From Viola odorata (taxonomy: Eukaryota > Streptophyta > Magnoliopsida > Malpighiales > Violaceae), in NCBI GenBank assembly GCA_963691705.1, contig OY829543.1, forward strand, positions 34,485,025-34,549,024: DNA of 64,000 nt, in the 5' to 3' direction. The translations under genes and the position numbers were made by a program. Positions within the stretch are counted from its first letter, which is position 1. The number at the start of each line of letters is the position of its first letter. This document shows positions 33,151-46,137 of this stretch, in pieces. The notes below the pieces were generated by a model. The model was not told the origin of the DNA. It saw only the letters and a list, made by a program, of their open reading frames with translations, and did no database searches.

Positions 33151-35268
33151 GTAAAAGATGAAAGAATAGTTTGCTATGTGCTCACCCCGACGCTGACTGA
33201 TTTGGAAGAGTAGAGTTGGAGCTACTTTATACAGTTTTTTTGGTGACGTGGTTCTTGTGTCCGAGCTGGCTCATCACTTGTTCTAATAAAAAGCCTTTGA
33301 ACCAGTTGCTTGGTAATTTCTTTTACACTGTATTTGGATGGTTAAGGCCGCCACACTCGACAACTACACACGTAGGTATTTCCATACATAAACTCTTTGC
33401 ACGTGCTGAAATAAGCTAATATATCTTAAAATTTCACGTATTTACTTATCAAAATAAATAAAAAATGCTGATGAGATTAACATTTTGCCGGAGATAAGTA
33501 CAGGATATTCAAGAGTACCATTTTCACAAGGAGGATGCTAGCTTTAAATCATCCGATAGAAGACTCCGAATGGTAAAATATCACTTGTGACATTAATGCT
33601 GATATAATATTTTTTTAAATGAAAAATTGTATGATATCATCATTCAATCAAGGTAAAGAATAATTAAAAAAAAGACATAAGTATTAGAAATTATTAAACA
33701 AATAATTAATACAAATAAATAATAAAATTAAATATTTAAGTACAATAAATAAAATATCATTTAAAATGCTCACAAAAGATTTTAATTTGAGTGCTGAATC
33801 TGTAGATTAGCGTAGAGTGGAAAAAGAAATGCATTTATGCCTCCTCCGAAACACTATTGGAAGGATAACTTAATAGAAATTTCAGTTTTCCATAAGATTT
33901 TATATTTTCTTTCCTTAGCTTCTTTAACTACGAAAGTATCTGATATAGTCTCATATATATGTTATCCTTTCCAATTTAGTCCCGGTGCTATTTTTCCTAT
34001 TAAATTTCTGAATAATAATAATAAAATAATTCTTTTAACTTTAATTTTTATTATTTTTATTTAGGATAACAAGAGATTGAGTGAGGAAGTACCTTCTTTT
34101 CTTTTGACGAGGAAATACATTTTTTTTTTGTTTTTTTTTTTCATAATAGTTAAGAGAAAACCACTCAAAATTTGATATTAGGACGAAAACAAAAAGAAAA
34201 TAGAAAACATCAAGAACTAAATTAGATAGTGTCGAAGATCTAACGGAAAAAATCGTTGGTTCCCCATAAGTTAATCATCATAATGACATCCATGGTCTGA
34301 TTGTGATAAGCTGTCACTTTATCTGCAAATCTAGCAATTGTAAAATTTGATCCCAACACAGGTTCCCATCTACTGCTCCTCTTGCGTTTTGAGCAAGAAA
34401 TCAACTTCCCTACTTCCTTTGTAGTCTGCACTGATATTATTTGGAAAGCAAAATGTTTAGCTGAGTTTCGTGACTTTTACTTCCTAACTCCACGCGTGAT
34501 TTGAACTTAAGTGAGTTGGTTCTCATTGAATTACTCATTTGGATTAAAAAATTAGAACTTAGTCTCATTTTTGTTTCCTATAATACCTTTTCTTATTTTC
34601 CTTATAAATTTTTAATTTGAAATAAAGTGGAAAAATGAAATTGAAACCTTGATATTAAATGTTGAAGCTTGAGGCTTTCAAATACAATGCAGCAGGTAAC
34701 TGTCAAATATAATGTACACAAAAATAATGGAAAGACTTATTTTTGTGTAATTTGTAATAATAAAAACTATACTAATTTAAGCGAAGAGTGTGATATGAAT
34801 CGTGTATGAGAAGTGATGTTAGTACATTAGATTTGCTCAAACATGATGGATATAAGTTTAATTAAGAAATTTGAATCATTGTGGTTGAAAAGTTCGCCAT
34901 TTTAAAAATTCAAGCATAATTACACCAAAACATGTAAATTGTTTTATTTGTGTAACTTGATAAAAGAAAAATTACACCTATTTAACCGAACTCATACTAA
35001 AAAGGAAAAACCCATACGTAGACAATCTTCTCTCCGCAGTCGAGCGCGTCACCGAAGCAACCTAATCGGCAGCCACATCCACTAGAATCCGGCCACAACG
35101 TCACCACGACACTACCGTTGCTCCTCTTTCTTTTTCCTTCCCACCGGATCTCTACAAGAATATCTCCCCTCACTCTTTCTGATCTACAACCCGTTTTCGC
35201 GATCCACTCACCATCATCGCTGCTAGCTACCACCAAACAACCGTCGTTCATCTCTCTCGATCATCGCA
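33151..35268. other. AT-rich spacer, nothing recognised
   Basis: About 2.1 kb without a gene I can support. The open frames 33216-33419 (+), 34240-34431 (-) and 34997-35251 (-) lack family motifs. The last overlaps a GC-richer stretch (35030-35270) that continues past the hAT insertion at 38839; this may be remains of a host gene or leader, but I cannot name it. Confidence 0.45.
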
Positions 35269-35276
35269 CCTGTGAC

Positions 35277-38200
35277 TAGGGGTGTCAAAACGGGTTCGAC
35301 CCGATGGGTCGACCCGTACCCGACCCTCATTTTGACCCAACAGGTCATTATTTTTTGACCCGTTAAATAACGGGTTAATAACGAGTTGACCCTATGGGTC
35401 GCGGGTCGACACGTCTGACCCGTTTAAATTTGATCGCGATGACTTCCTTATTTTTATGTTTGCTGATCCTTCTGCTTCTTCTTTTCTTCTTCATGTCCTC
35501 TCTTCCTCATAGATCCAAACTAAACCCAATTGTAGCTCTCCATCTCTCCTCATCCCTATCTTCTGTATAATCTCTCCCTTCTACCCAACTCACCAAAGGT
35601 TTGTGCTTTTATCATTCAATTTTGGTATTGGCGATATTTTTTTCATCCCAGTATGTTATGCGCTTTGGTTTGTTGATGGCTTCTTTTCTCCTCGATCTGA
35701 TCTGATTTCGTTGCTTTTATGGGTTTGTTCTGTATGATCTGAATAATTTAGTTGAAGTTGTGTGCTGCTGATCTGATTCTCGTCTTCTTGGTCAATTTAG
35801 AATATAGATCTGAAGTTATGGGTCGTTGTATTTTTTGAATTATTTTCATAATCTGGGTGTTGGGTCTTGCGTTTTATTGTTTGGATTGGGCAATTCGAAA
35901 TGTTTTATTCTAGTTCCTCTTGGAGCAATGTGGATTGCGAAGATTGGGCTTCTGTTCTGCTAATAGTGTTATTGTGAATTGGAAAATGTCTTGATAGAAG
36001 TGATTTAGATTAGGAAGTCATTTGAGCTTAATGAGTACTATATATTATTGACGAATCTTCGTTGTATGAGTCCCAGTCCCATTCAAACATCATGCTCTCA
36101 AGCGAAACGCTCCCGTATCATCGAACTATCCCGGCGGTAACCATCTTTATACACTTCTCACATTGCATAATCTATTTTGTTTCTTTTTTTCCTTCGATTC
36201 TTCTTGCATTTCCCTTTCTGCTGATATTTTCTTTTTGCAGGATTTGGTTGCTTCAATGTTTGTTTTGTCAATTTAATTTTACTAGCCATTACAATTGATT
36301 ATGTTATAGCAGAAGTGCTTGTTTTGTCTGCGTCGAGTCTGGTCGATCTGTATTTGTTCGTTTCTTTTCATAGTTTTATCTTAGCATGTCATGTTTGGCA
36401 AGACATAGTGTAACCGTGTCGGTATTATATTCTTACTTGCCTTGTTTTGGTTATGGAGTAATATGGATGGTTCAAATGTAACGGTTGATTGAATATATTA
36501 TGACTTGATGAAACAAATGTCTTAAAAACATCACTCAAATAGTTGTAATGCATGATTGAATCATTTGAAGAGTTTTTCTATAATCATTTAATTGAAGCAC
36601 TTACTTTGTTCTATTCATTTGGAACCATAGTCTGAAACATAGAGGTCCTGACTGGAGCGGCTTGCATTGCTTTGAAGATTTTTATCTTGCTCATCAACAA
36701 TTGGCTATTGTGGACCCTGCTTCCGGAGACCAGCCACTTTACAATGATGGCAAGACAGTTGTTGTTACGGTATTTATCTTCTTCTTCTTTTTCTGTTGGG
36801 TTTGACGAGTGTCATTCCTAAGAATGCATTGGGGAATAGTAACACCACAAGAGTACATATTAGATTGCACTTCATTATACTCAGTGAGTTCAGTGAGATA
36901 CTTGCAATTTCGATTGCATCGGACTTTATAGAGTTACTAAAAGCAACTCAGCATTGTGTATTCTTATCCATGTTATGATTTCATGCTGTAGCTAACTTTT
37001 CACGAGGATCTATAGTCCCTCTTACTAAATGAAAAGGCATGCAAGTCTTGGGTTTTGACATTTGGTTAAATAGTGAATGGTTGTCCATTGAAAATAAAAC
37101 AGGAGATTTATACTTTGAGATTTATTATAACCTCTATCAACGTTTCCAGTATGAGGAATACGGAGAAAGTTTCGTGGACATGCTGGACGACATGTTCTCA
37201 TTTGTCCTTCTTGACACTCGTGACAAGAGTTTCATTGCTGCTCGTGATGCTATTGGCATTACGCCACTTTATTGGGGCTGGGGTCTTGATGGTATGCCTA
37301 AACCTTGGCATATATCTTAAAAGTCACTATACTATTTTTACAGAGGTGTTGCTTCTCTTAACATGGGTATAAGAATTTAGTTTTTATGTGCTACCATGTC
37401 ACGTGTTCGTTAAAAATCTAGGCATTGATCAGTTTGTCTCACACTACAGTAGTAGGGTCACCTTAGTAGTACTAAGTTGGTAGTTAAGATTTCATTTAAC
37501 CCTGTATTCTTCATCTTTACTTACAAGAATCAAGAAATGTTTGTTTCTATACTATTTAACTACTTCTTCTTTTCAGGATCAACATGGTTTGCTTCAGAAA
37601 TGAAAGCATTGAGTGACGACTGTGAACAATTCATGTCGTTCCCTCCAGGGCATATATATTCAAGCAAACAAGGTTCTCATTGATTGTTTTGGACAATGTT
37701 TAATATGTGTTTTCGTTAAAGTAAGGTTAGATTCCTAGTGTCCTGTTATAGAATGATTTTTGTATTTTTCCAAGAACGAAGCATGTTTAATATGCCTTGT
37801 CATTCATCTGTAGTGCTTTTTTGTAAAAGAGAGACAAGACTTGACTTAGAATAGCGGATGACTCTTCCCGTTTGGTTTCCGTCATGTTCTCGCATCATAT
37901 TGACTTAGAACAACAATCAAGTTTGGATGTTTGCTTGTTCTGTTTCATTTCCTTTCTTCTTTCATACTAAAAGCATATATATGTAGAGTGGCATTGAGAG
38001 AAGGCAAAGGAAGATGACATAAAACCTCTTCATCTTTTTTTTTTGGAATTAGTTTCATGTCATTTTCTTCTAAAAATCTAAACTACATGCATTTAATTTG
38101 TGATGTGATGTATAGTATACGAATGGAGTTCACTGAAAATATTATTTCTTCTAAGAATCTAAACTGCATGTATAGAATTAATTTTACTTCCGATTGCTAG

Positions 38201-38830
38201 TTTTTGTTTAAATACATGCAATTTTAATGTAAGGATTAGTACAAATGTAATTTGTTTAATGTTTATGCTAGAATTTCATTTTTAAATCCGTTTATTTCAT
38301 TGTAGTATTTGTTTAGAAATTTAAATACATAAAATATATAGTATGAAACTTGTTAACCGAAGAATCACGTCAATAACAACTTGTTTTTATAAAATATTTA
38401 TTTTAAAATTTTTCGTAAAGAAAATTGATATTTTAAATGCACCATTACTTTTAAAAACAAAAACCCATATAAAAAAAAATTAAAATTTTTTTAGAATTCG
38501 GGTCGGGCCAACCCGCCCGAATTTGAAGGTCAACCCGCCCGAATTTGAATGGGTTGACCCGTATTATAATGTGCGCGGGTCGTCAATGGGTCGCGTGCGG
38601 GTCATGCTGACCCGTTTGACCCTCTGGAAATTTGCCTTCATAAAGATAAAACATGTCAAAACAGCGTCGTTTTGACGAATCAAAACGACGTCGTTTTACT
38701 TAACGGGTTAGATGGGTCGGGTCGGGTCGACCCGCTACCCTGCGGGTCAGAAACGGGTCGGGTCAGTTTTTGGCCCTCAACCTAACGGGTCACGCTAAAA
38801 CGGGTCGGGTCGACCCGTTTGACACCCCTA
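35277..38830. mobile_element. hAT-like element with captured host gene fragment
   Basis: Perfect terminal inverted repeats taggggtgtcaaa / tttgacaccccta and a perfect 8-bp target duplication cctgtgac at 35269-35276 and 38831-38838. Both ends are rich in gggtcgacccg-type subterminal repeats, the layout typical of hAT elements. No transposase is seen. The interior (about 35440-37700) carries a fragment of an asparagine synthetase gene with introns, and possibly its leader: a pyrimidine-rich stretch ends at caccaaag before gtttgt near 35598. At 3,554 bp it is a non-autonomous gene-capturing element. Confidence 0.9.
36096..37672 (+). pseudogene. Captured asparagine synthetase (glutamine-hydrolysing) fragment
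   Basis: Asparagine synthetase transfers amide nitrogen from glutamine to aspartate; the part here is the N-terminal glutamine amidotransferase domain. Exon pieces: 36096-36136 (SQAKRSRIIELSRR, then gtaacc), 36633-36769 (LKHRGPDWSG...YLAHQQLAIVDPASGDQP, then gtattt), 37150-37291 (YGESFVDMLDDMFSFVLLD and AARDAIGITPLYWGWGLDG, ccag before and gtatgc after) and 37577-37672 (WFASEMKALSDDCEQ, FPPGHIYSS, cag before and gttctc after). Codons join in frame across the first intron. The exon that should encode VNGEIYNH and the following segment is missing between 36770 and 37149, and the catalytic N-terminal Cys region is not recognisable. Everything after about residue 230 is absent. Confidence 0.9.
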
Positions 38831-38838
38831 CCTGTGAC

Positions 38839-40056
38839 AACATCAAAGCTGCTCAACTCATCGACGGTGACAATAGATACGACGACAATGGATACAACCT
38901 ACAAGGAGATGGAGAGTCTGATGACAAAGATGAAGAGATGTTTTTTTACAAAAAAGGAAAAGGTTGGAAAATATGTTAAGGGTACCTTTGGTCTTTTCCT
39001 CATCCTAGAGCTAGTCTTATATGAATATGTCCATACAAGATCTGTGCCACTCAAAGTTATACACTATTGGTCTAACTCTTAGAGTTAGTCAATCAGTGTC
39101 CATTTAGAAAAACCTATAAATCAACCTCGTGTTTGTACTTAATATCCGAATCACACCCCTAGTTTGTATTTTGTTCAATTTGAACCTTACGTTCACCAAT
39201 TTGACCAAACTACACCCCATTTTGAAATTGCACTCAGCTGGGCTGTCTTAAATGAGTTCCTTTGCACCAAAGGCTATCCCACTCCTTATCACAATATTCA
39301 TCTATTTCTTCCTTAGGCCTTGCGATGATTTTCATCCCTGAATATGGCATGCCACTCAACTTCAACAAAGACCATCCAACATTCGCTTCTATAGCGATAC
39401 CCTTGCAGCCACTCGACACCCTTGTCAACCTAGGGAAAATAGACCACCGTCTTCAATCGCGCCCCCTACCATACCAGATCCAGCTTTAGGTGTTCTCCAA
39501 TAGCAAATAGGGAAAACAATAAGGATGATGAGCTTCGTTGTCCCTCTCAAGCCTCCCCCTATTTTCACTCAACGCCTTATCAGACTCCACATGAACCGTT
39601 TTAGTTTTATTCCTTCCCACCGAATTTCCACCAGTCACCACCACCACACCCTCCACCTTAAACCTCAAACAACCCTAACACACTCAGCAAACCACTCGCC
39701 AACTACCCCAAAATATCCTAGAAACACCCAGCTCTAAGCCCAATGACTTGCTCCCACAGTTGGACACAACGAAAGGTCCCTCGACAGTAGACTTAAGAGG
39801 CGTCTAGAAGATGACTTATTTAATAGGGACAACTCTCACACAGTACGCTACAATGCATGAGCCTATCATGCTCCAACTATTTCTGTATCAAAGCATACTT
39901 CGAGGATGGACAAGACACAACTTACTTGCAATACTCAACAGAGTGATTCACCTTAGTGGTCCCGTCGATCAAAGAAATTCAGAAAAAAAAGAGTGTTCGT
40001 GTGAGAGACATCCATGCAAAAAGGGAAAATTTATTCTCGACAACAACATCGCTCAC
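38839..40056. other. Spacer, nothing recognised
   Basis: About 1.2 kb between the hAT element and the first Ty3/gypsy LTR. Short ORFs on both strands (for example 39525-39737 and 39811-40059) show no motif. Confidence 0.45.
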
Positions 40057-41226
40057 TGATACGATCCTAGTTGCCTAGAATATGCCTTTGAGTGTTTCAT
40101 CTAGTTCAAGCTTGGATTTCGAGGGCGGAATGATGATAAGCTCAACTTGACGAGCTTAGACCTCTTAGCAACCCGTGCTAAGCAACCTAATCGATTCAAG
40201 TGAGGATCCTTGATCAAATTCTAAACCTATATTCAACTTATGAATATCAACCTAGGGGAAACGACACAAGTGTTTTGAACTTTCGGGTTTTACTTGAGAA
40301 TCAACCGAGTGTTCGGACTCAATTGAAGACAAGGTTCGCGCATGAACGATTTGGAGAATAATCTCGCATTAAATAGTCATTAAATTATCAAAATTTGGGG
40401 TCCCCGTTACAATGAGCCAAGCGGCTCCTTAAATAAAAAGGTCTAACCCTAATCAGATTAGAATAGGAATTCTATCCGAATAATTACTCTAATTAAGGAA
40501 TAAACTAATTAAGTAATTAAAATAAAAGTCTTCTAAGTCATAAAATAAATAAACGCATGGTCAACTTGCATTTGGGCTCGAATCCTCCAAGTCGCACGCC
40601 TAGGCGTTTAGCTTGCGCACCACTAGGTCGACTAGAGATATCTTCCAATTCCCTCGAGCATTTGGCTTGAAACTTGGTCAGCAATCTTGTCTCATCCCAA
40701 ACGGTCTTGTATTAAGGTCAGGGTTCATGGAATTCATCGCACGTCTAAGATGGCGTGGAAGTTACTCTCATGGGGTCGTTGGGTGCGCCTTGGGCGACAA
40801 TGAGTAGAGTTACGATCCTTGGCGTCTTCTCTCATAGGATAGCCTCCTCGAGGTTACTCTCATGTTCAAGCTCCTTGTGAATGAGCGAGGACAACTTTGC
40901 TTGTAACTTCTTGGCTCTTGAGTGCGTCATGGGTCCGACGGGCGGGAAAGGCACGGCTGGCGCCAAATTAGGATTTTGCGACAAATTAGGGTTTTTGCGT
41001 GCGTCTGCACTAGGGTTTCCTCGGTGTGGGCTTGTTGCGATGCTAAGGTCCGGGTCCGCATCATCCACTCCCCCTTCGAAAGAATTCGCCCTTGAATTCC
41101 CTCCAACGACATCATCAACAAGATCATCCCCTACATCAAACAACGTCAAGTCAGAAACATAGAATGTGGCACTCATGGAACCATACTCACTAGCAAGTCG
41201 AGCTTGTAAGCATTGTTGTTGATCTT
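40057..41226 (-). mobile_element. 3' end of a Ty3/gypsy element, cut by an Athila insertion
   Basis: The minus-strand LTR end at 40057 (ggatcgtatca read on the minus strand) matches the end of the plus-oriented LTR 51761-53065. Shared blocks include ccaaattttgataat and the cctaatcagatt/ttctattagaatt region. The LTR start is not sharp (about 40820). Next to it on the minus strand lies the C-terminus of pol (40832-41176). The rest of the element is removed by the Athila LTR starting at 41227. Confidence 0.65.
40832..41176 (-). pseudogene. C-terminal end of a Ty3/gypsy polyprotein
   Basis: Minus-strand frame ending in GPMTHSRAKKLQAKLSSLIH and a stop. Many plant Ty3/gypsy (chromovirus-type) polyproteins end with a GPMTRARAKRL-type peptide just before the 3' LTR, and here an LTR follows directly. 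The rest of integrase and RT is missing because of the Athila insertion 50 bases upstream. Confidence 0.65.
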
Positions 41227-42535
41227 TGATAGCATGTATTTTGTATATGTTTTCCTTTTCATTTTCGCTCTTTATTCTAGCATGATACTGCTAATTTGCC
41301 CTTGTTTCCATCTTTTTTGCCGTTCTGGGCTAGAAGAGAGAAAAATACAAAAATATGTGCTATTTGGATGAAATTTTATGGAACTCAAAGCATCAAGACC
41401 AGCGTCGAAGCTTAGCTATTTATCGGCCGTCGAGCCCTGGATGCGAGCCGTGCCATCTAGCCTTGAACCCGCACTAGAGCCATGTGGAGCCACATTCCCG
41501 CACGTGCAAATATTTTCCCAAGGATGCGTGAAGAAAGATCCACACGGTATTCCTTCCAGATTCCTCTTTGGTTACCTTAGGAATATTCCCCTAGGACATA
41601 CTCCCCTTGTACCTCCCTCTTAGCTGTCTTTTATCTTTTTGTGAGTTGAGAGAGTATTTAAACCTTTATTTTAGGGTTTTTTAAGACATCTTATCACATC
41701 ATAGAAATTTTCTTAGGGGCAGCCGCTCACCTACTTTCCTTTTCAGTTTTCTTGGGATTTGTTCTTCCCTTTTGCTGTAGCCGTAGCTGGCCATCAACTC
41801 TTCAAACCGAAGCTTTTAGCTTGGGCCGGTATTTATCAAGTTTTTATTTTCCATTATTGAATTCTTCCCTATTTTATGCTTTATATTAAATTTATCTTTA
41901 TTTGTTTATTTATTAGCATGAGTGGCTAAGCTCATCCGCTTAGCAAGGGTATTTTGAGGGTTGCAAAGGGGTAGTAGTCATGAGGCCAAATCACACTTTT
42001 TATATTCTTGTTGCTGTATTTGTTTGCTTGCCGTTTTTATTGTTAGATCTAGTTGGTTTTATTAGGAGCTTCATCACCTGGAAACGGGGGTTAGCTTCTC
42101 TTACGAAGGAAAGCAGGGGGCCTAAACGTACTTGGCCCCTATAGCACGTCTATGGTATAAGAATAGAATATCTATGCGCCGATGATTGACGAGGCCTCGA
42201 CGCAACCCAAGAAAATCCCTTGCTAAGATTCCCTCTCATTTGACTTAATCTCATTTATTTATCTATTTTTTTTATTTATGATTGTTATTTTCGTCAATTT
42301 TATTATTTCTGTCCTTGTTAGCTGTCTTGTCCTCAACCTCTTTTGGTTAACCAGTTTAACCAACAAACTCCCCCTATGATACTACTTGATTGCATTTGTC
42401 TTTGTCATACATCTAGGGCAAGTTGTCACCTTTTAATCCCTGTGGTTTGACCCTGTTACCGCTATACGCAAATTAATTTGTGCATCTAGGCTTCAGGATA
42501 ATATTATTTTTGACGCGCTTCGACAATGCTGGTCA
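41227..42535 (+). repeat. 5' LTR of Athila-type element 1
   Basis: 1309 bp, tgatagcatg...ctggtca, followed by a tRNA-Asp-type primer site. It aligns along most of its length with 43030-44592 but lacks the block around 44040-44100, so the two LTRs belong to different insertions of one family. Confidence 0.75.
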
Positions 42536-42540
42536 AATTT

Positions 42541-42558
42541 TGGCACCGTTGCTGGGGA
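42541..42558 (+). other. tRNA-Asp primer-binding site, element 1
   Basis: tggcaccgttgctgggga, two differences from the complement of the plant tRNA-Asp 3' end (tggcgccgttgccgggga). Typical of Athila and some Tat elements. Confidence 0.85.
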
Positions 42559-42589
42559 TTATTGGTATTTATTTATTTATTTTATTTGT

Positions 42590-43029
42590 ATGACCAGGAG
42601 ATCTGTACCTAATCTACTACCCCTCGATCACGAGCTCACTAGGACGAAAAGAGGACTCCGTAGGCAGGCTAGAAGGCCAGCTATTAACAGTAGAAGAATC
42701 CCTACCCCTGTTCTTGAAAGAAATCCCTTCGGTCTGGATAATTTCGGTGATCTCTCCCATGAAGATCTTGCTTTCTTACATCGAGACCTCGACGACCCTG
42801 AGTTCGTCTACCCCGAGATACCTAACATGCCAGATCCACCGCAACCACCGAACGACCAAACTATTGATCACCTCAATGCTGCTCCCAAGTCACCAAGCAG
42901 TTGCATCATCTGGCCAGTTGTCCAGTATGATTGGACACTCAAGTCCACTGTCATGTATCATCTCCCTTCCTTCCATGGATTACCCAAGGAGAACCCTCAT
43001 CGCCATCTCCAACATCTTCACTCTGTTTG
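42590..43029 (+). pseudogene. Athila-type gag, N-terminal part (element 1)
   Basis: ATG 42590 starts MTRRSVPNLLPLDHELTRTK, followed by a Pro-rich stretch and VMYHLPSFHGLPKENPHRHL, matching the gag of element 2 (44648). The frame is cut at residue about 146 by the LTR of element 2, whose first bases tgatagtg interrupt the LHSVCDS motif. No stop occurs before the cut. The downstream half is not in the window. Confidence 0.8.
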
Positions 43030-44592
43030 TGATAGTGTGTATCTTGAGCATGCTTTTCTCCTTATTTTTGGCCTTTTCTTGGGCATGATACTGCTGAATC
43101 GCCCCTATTTCAACCTTTACTGCAGATCAGTGCCACAAGGAGGAAATGAACGAAAATATGGGATTTTGATGGATTTCTTAGGAGCTCGAAGTATCAAGGC
43201 CTAGAAGATCGAAGTGTCGTCATGCCCTCGACGCTAACCAGACCATAGAGCAGTCTAGTGCCCACGACCCGTCTGCATCAGCTCTTGATCAAAAGCTAGA
43301 GAGAAAGACCCCCAAAGATTCGCACGAGATTCCTTGCGTTTCTAGAAGGCACCAGGCGCTTCCAGAAGATCCTAGAATATTCCTCCTTGAGGAGCACGCT
43401 CTGTCATGTGCTGTCACTCTCTCCCCTTAGCTGTTTTTATCCCCTAGCGGGTTGTTAGGATATTTAAGCTAAGGTTGTAGGGTTTTTGTAAGGACGACTG
43501 ACATTACACTACCTTCACCCTTCACCTTAATTTTAGGGATTTGTTCTCTCCCATTATTAGCAGCGCCGTCAGCTTGTAAGAGGAAAAGAATGCATTGATT
43601 TCCTCACTGGTTTATTCTAATACATTTCCCTTTTTCATCTCTTTAGTATATTTATGTTATTTATTGTTCCTATATGTTGTTTGTGTTTGATTATAAGTAG
43701 CTAAGCTTTCATCTTCTTAGTAAAGGGCGTTTCAAGGGTTGCAAGGATTAGTTAAGAGGCCTAAACATGTTTAATACATTCTTACTATCATATTCGTTTG
43801 TTTGCCGCTTTCTTGCTATTTTCATCTAGAAATGTTAAGAGCCTGATCAACTACTAATATTTCTTTGTGATTATTGTCATCCTAATGGTATTAACTGACG
43901 TGAGGCTATTAGGAGAAGTAGATGCCTAGGTGGAGTCATCGCAATAGAGTGATCTCGTCCATCTAGGGCAAGCAGTCGATTAGGGCGTTGCCGCGAGTCT
44001 GACAAGCTGAGAGGTATCACGCCCTAGATGTGTCTTACCTCTGCTTTATGGGCGTTTTGAGTATTGCCTCCCCGCATTCGTGCTTGGGGGACGGCAAAAT
44101 GGCAAGGCTACCTCATATGTGGAAACAGGGGTAGCTCCTCTTACGAAAGTAAGTAGGGGGTTTACGTGGAAACATGGCCTCTATAGCATGTCTATGGCAT
44201 TAGGATGGAATATCTGTGAGCCGATGATTAACTAATTCTGCATGCAACCTGCGAACGCCCCTTTGCTATGATCCCATCTCATCTGAATTAATATCTTTAT
44301 TTATAACCTTCCTTTATTCTCTTGCCCTTGATGATTGTTTACTTTAGTGCCCTTGATTTATACCTTTAATTAATTGTTTTGTTAGCTACCAACTCTGTGA
44401 TTGATTAATTAGATCAATCGACAAACCCCCCTTCCCCGAATTACCGTTTCATTTGGTTGCATTTGCTATTGTCATATGTATAAAGTGAGTTTTTATCCCT
44501 CAATCTCTATGGTTCGATCTTGTCTTGCCCTTTACACATTTTAACTGTGCAATTAGGCATCAGGAAATATTATTACATTTGAGTGACAATCA
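43030..44592 (+). repeat. 5' LTR of Athila-type element 2
   Basis: 1563 bp, tgatagtgtg...gacaatca. Shares with 41227-42535 the words gggcatgatactgct, the tatagcatgtctatgg block and ccgatgatt. Confidence 0.8.
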
Positions 44593-44597
44593 AATTT

Positions 44598-44615
44598 TGG
44601 CGCCGTTGCTGGGGA
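44598..44615 (+). other. tRNA-Asp primer-binding site, element 2
   Basis: tggcgccgttgctgggga, one difference from the tRNA-Asp complement, 5 bases after the LTR end. Confidence 0.9.
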
Positions 44616-44647
44616 TTGAACGAAACTAATTTCTCTCTTTTATTTGT

Positions 44648-46137
44648 ATGACTAGGAGATCTGCTCCAGACCTATTACTACTCGATCTCGAGCTTATTAG
44701 AACAGAAAGAGGACTTCGAAGGCAAGCCAGGGGACCAACTATTAATCGTAGAGAAATCCCTAATCATGCCCTCGATAGAAATCTCTCCGATTTGGATAAT
44801 CTCAACCGTCTCGTTCTTGAAGGATTTCCTTTCTTTCATCTAGACCTCGACAACACTGAGTTTGTCAACCCCGAGATACCCCATATGGAAGATCCACCTC
44901 TACCACCCCCTCTAGGGCCCGACGCCCCTAACAATCAGACTATAGAAGATCTCAATGCTACCCCTGAAACACAGAGCAGTTGCATTGAATGGTCCGTTGC
45001 TGCTAATGACTAGACGGTTAAGTCGACAGTCATGCATCATCTCCCCATTTTCCGTGGTATCGCCAAGGAAAATTTTCATAAGCATCTCCAACAATTGCAT
45101 TCTATTTGCGAAGCTATGAAGCCCACCAACGTCAGTATAGAGCAAGCTAAGCTGCACGCGTTCATGTTGTCCCTCAAAGATGACGCCCTTGACTGGTTCT
45201 ATGATCTCCCTCCTAGATCCATTCATTCTTGGGCCGAGATGTTCAAAGCCTTCACGGATAAGTATTATCCGGCGTCTATGGCCATGGTTATTCGCAAGCA
45301 ATTGGTCTCTATTCTTCAAAAGGATACGGAGAATCTCGACTAGCATTACGAACGCTTCAAGAAGATGCAAGCGTTATGCCCTTCCTACAACCTAACTGAG
45401 CATGCCCCCATCTAGTATTTTTGTGAAGGTTTGCGGGCACATGATAAGGCCTTGCTGAATGCAGCCAGTGGTGGATCTCTATGTGCTCTCACTCCAGCTT
45501 CTGCCAAAGCTACCATTGAGCTCATGGCAAAGAACGTCATCCCTGCAAGTGGCAACAACAACGATCAAGACTCCCAAGTGGCGGCAATGCAAAACCAGTT
45601 GACTGCTATTTTGGGCATGCTCTAGAATATGATTGCAACCCAGTCTTCCTAGGTCAAGGCATGCCAAATATGCATTTTTTTGGACCACCCCACGGATGCA
45701 TGTCCCTTCATTGCAGATGAAATCGCTGTCAATGTGCCAAGAGTCCAAGTTAATGCCATGGGCAACCATAACCAAGCCCCGTATGGCCAAAAGTATAACC
45801 AAGTATGGAGACAACCGAATCTTGGTTGGGTTAACAACGCTCAGTCATCCGGCCCTAGTGGACAACCACAACAACATCTGTATGGTAACCACCCTCCGCC
45901 TCTCAACATGCAACATTTCAAGCCTCGACCAACATACAATCAATATCAACGCCAACCCCCTCAAGACCAGACACAGTCCCACCTATTCCTGACCCCGAAC
46001 AACAAAAGAAGATCGAGGATCTTGAGAAGAGGATGAGTATCATGATGGCAAAAATGAAAGAGTTGAAAAACCAAGGTAGATTTCCAGGGCAGACAAAAAA
46101 TAACCCAAAACATAACGTTTGTGCTATAAATCTTTGA
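44648..46137 (+). pseudogene. Athila-type gag (element 2)
   Basis: Capsid/nucleocapsid protein. It starts MTRRSAPDLLLLDLELIRTE; core motifs are HHLPIFRGIAKENFHKHL, DDALDWFYDLPPRSIHSW and HYERFKKMQALCPSYNL. Knuckle-like ACQICIFLDHPTDACP lies near 45660. Frame stops at 45013, 45343, 45415, 45625 and 45652; at 45415 the usual IQYF reads I-stop-YF, a CAG-to-TAG change. An indel near 45965 moves the C-terminal part (EDLEKRMSIMMAKMKEL) to another frame, where the usual ITLRSG motif reads INL-stop-SG, a CGA-to-TGA change. Confidence 0.85.

Noticed and set aside
34240..35251. Minus ORFs 34240-34431 and 34997-35251 as host gene pieces
   Set aside because: Some ordinary-looking composition, but no motif I can name and no splice pattern; left as spacer.
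35277..35440. Telomere-like gggtcgacccg / gggttggg repeats at hAT ends
   Set aside because: Not the plant telomere repeat (tttaggg); they are subterminal repeats arranged symmetrically with the element ends.
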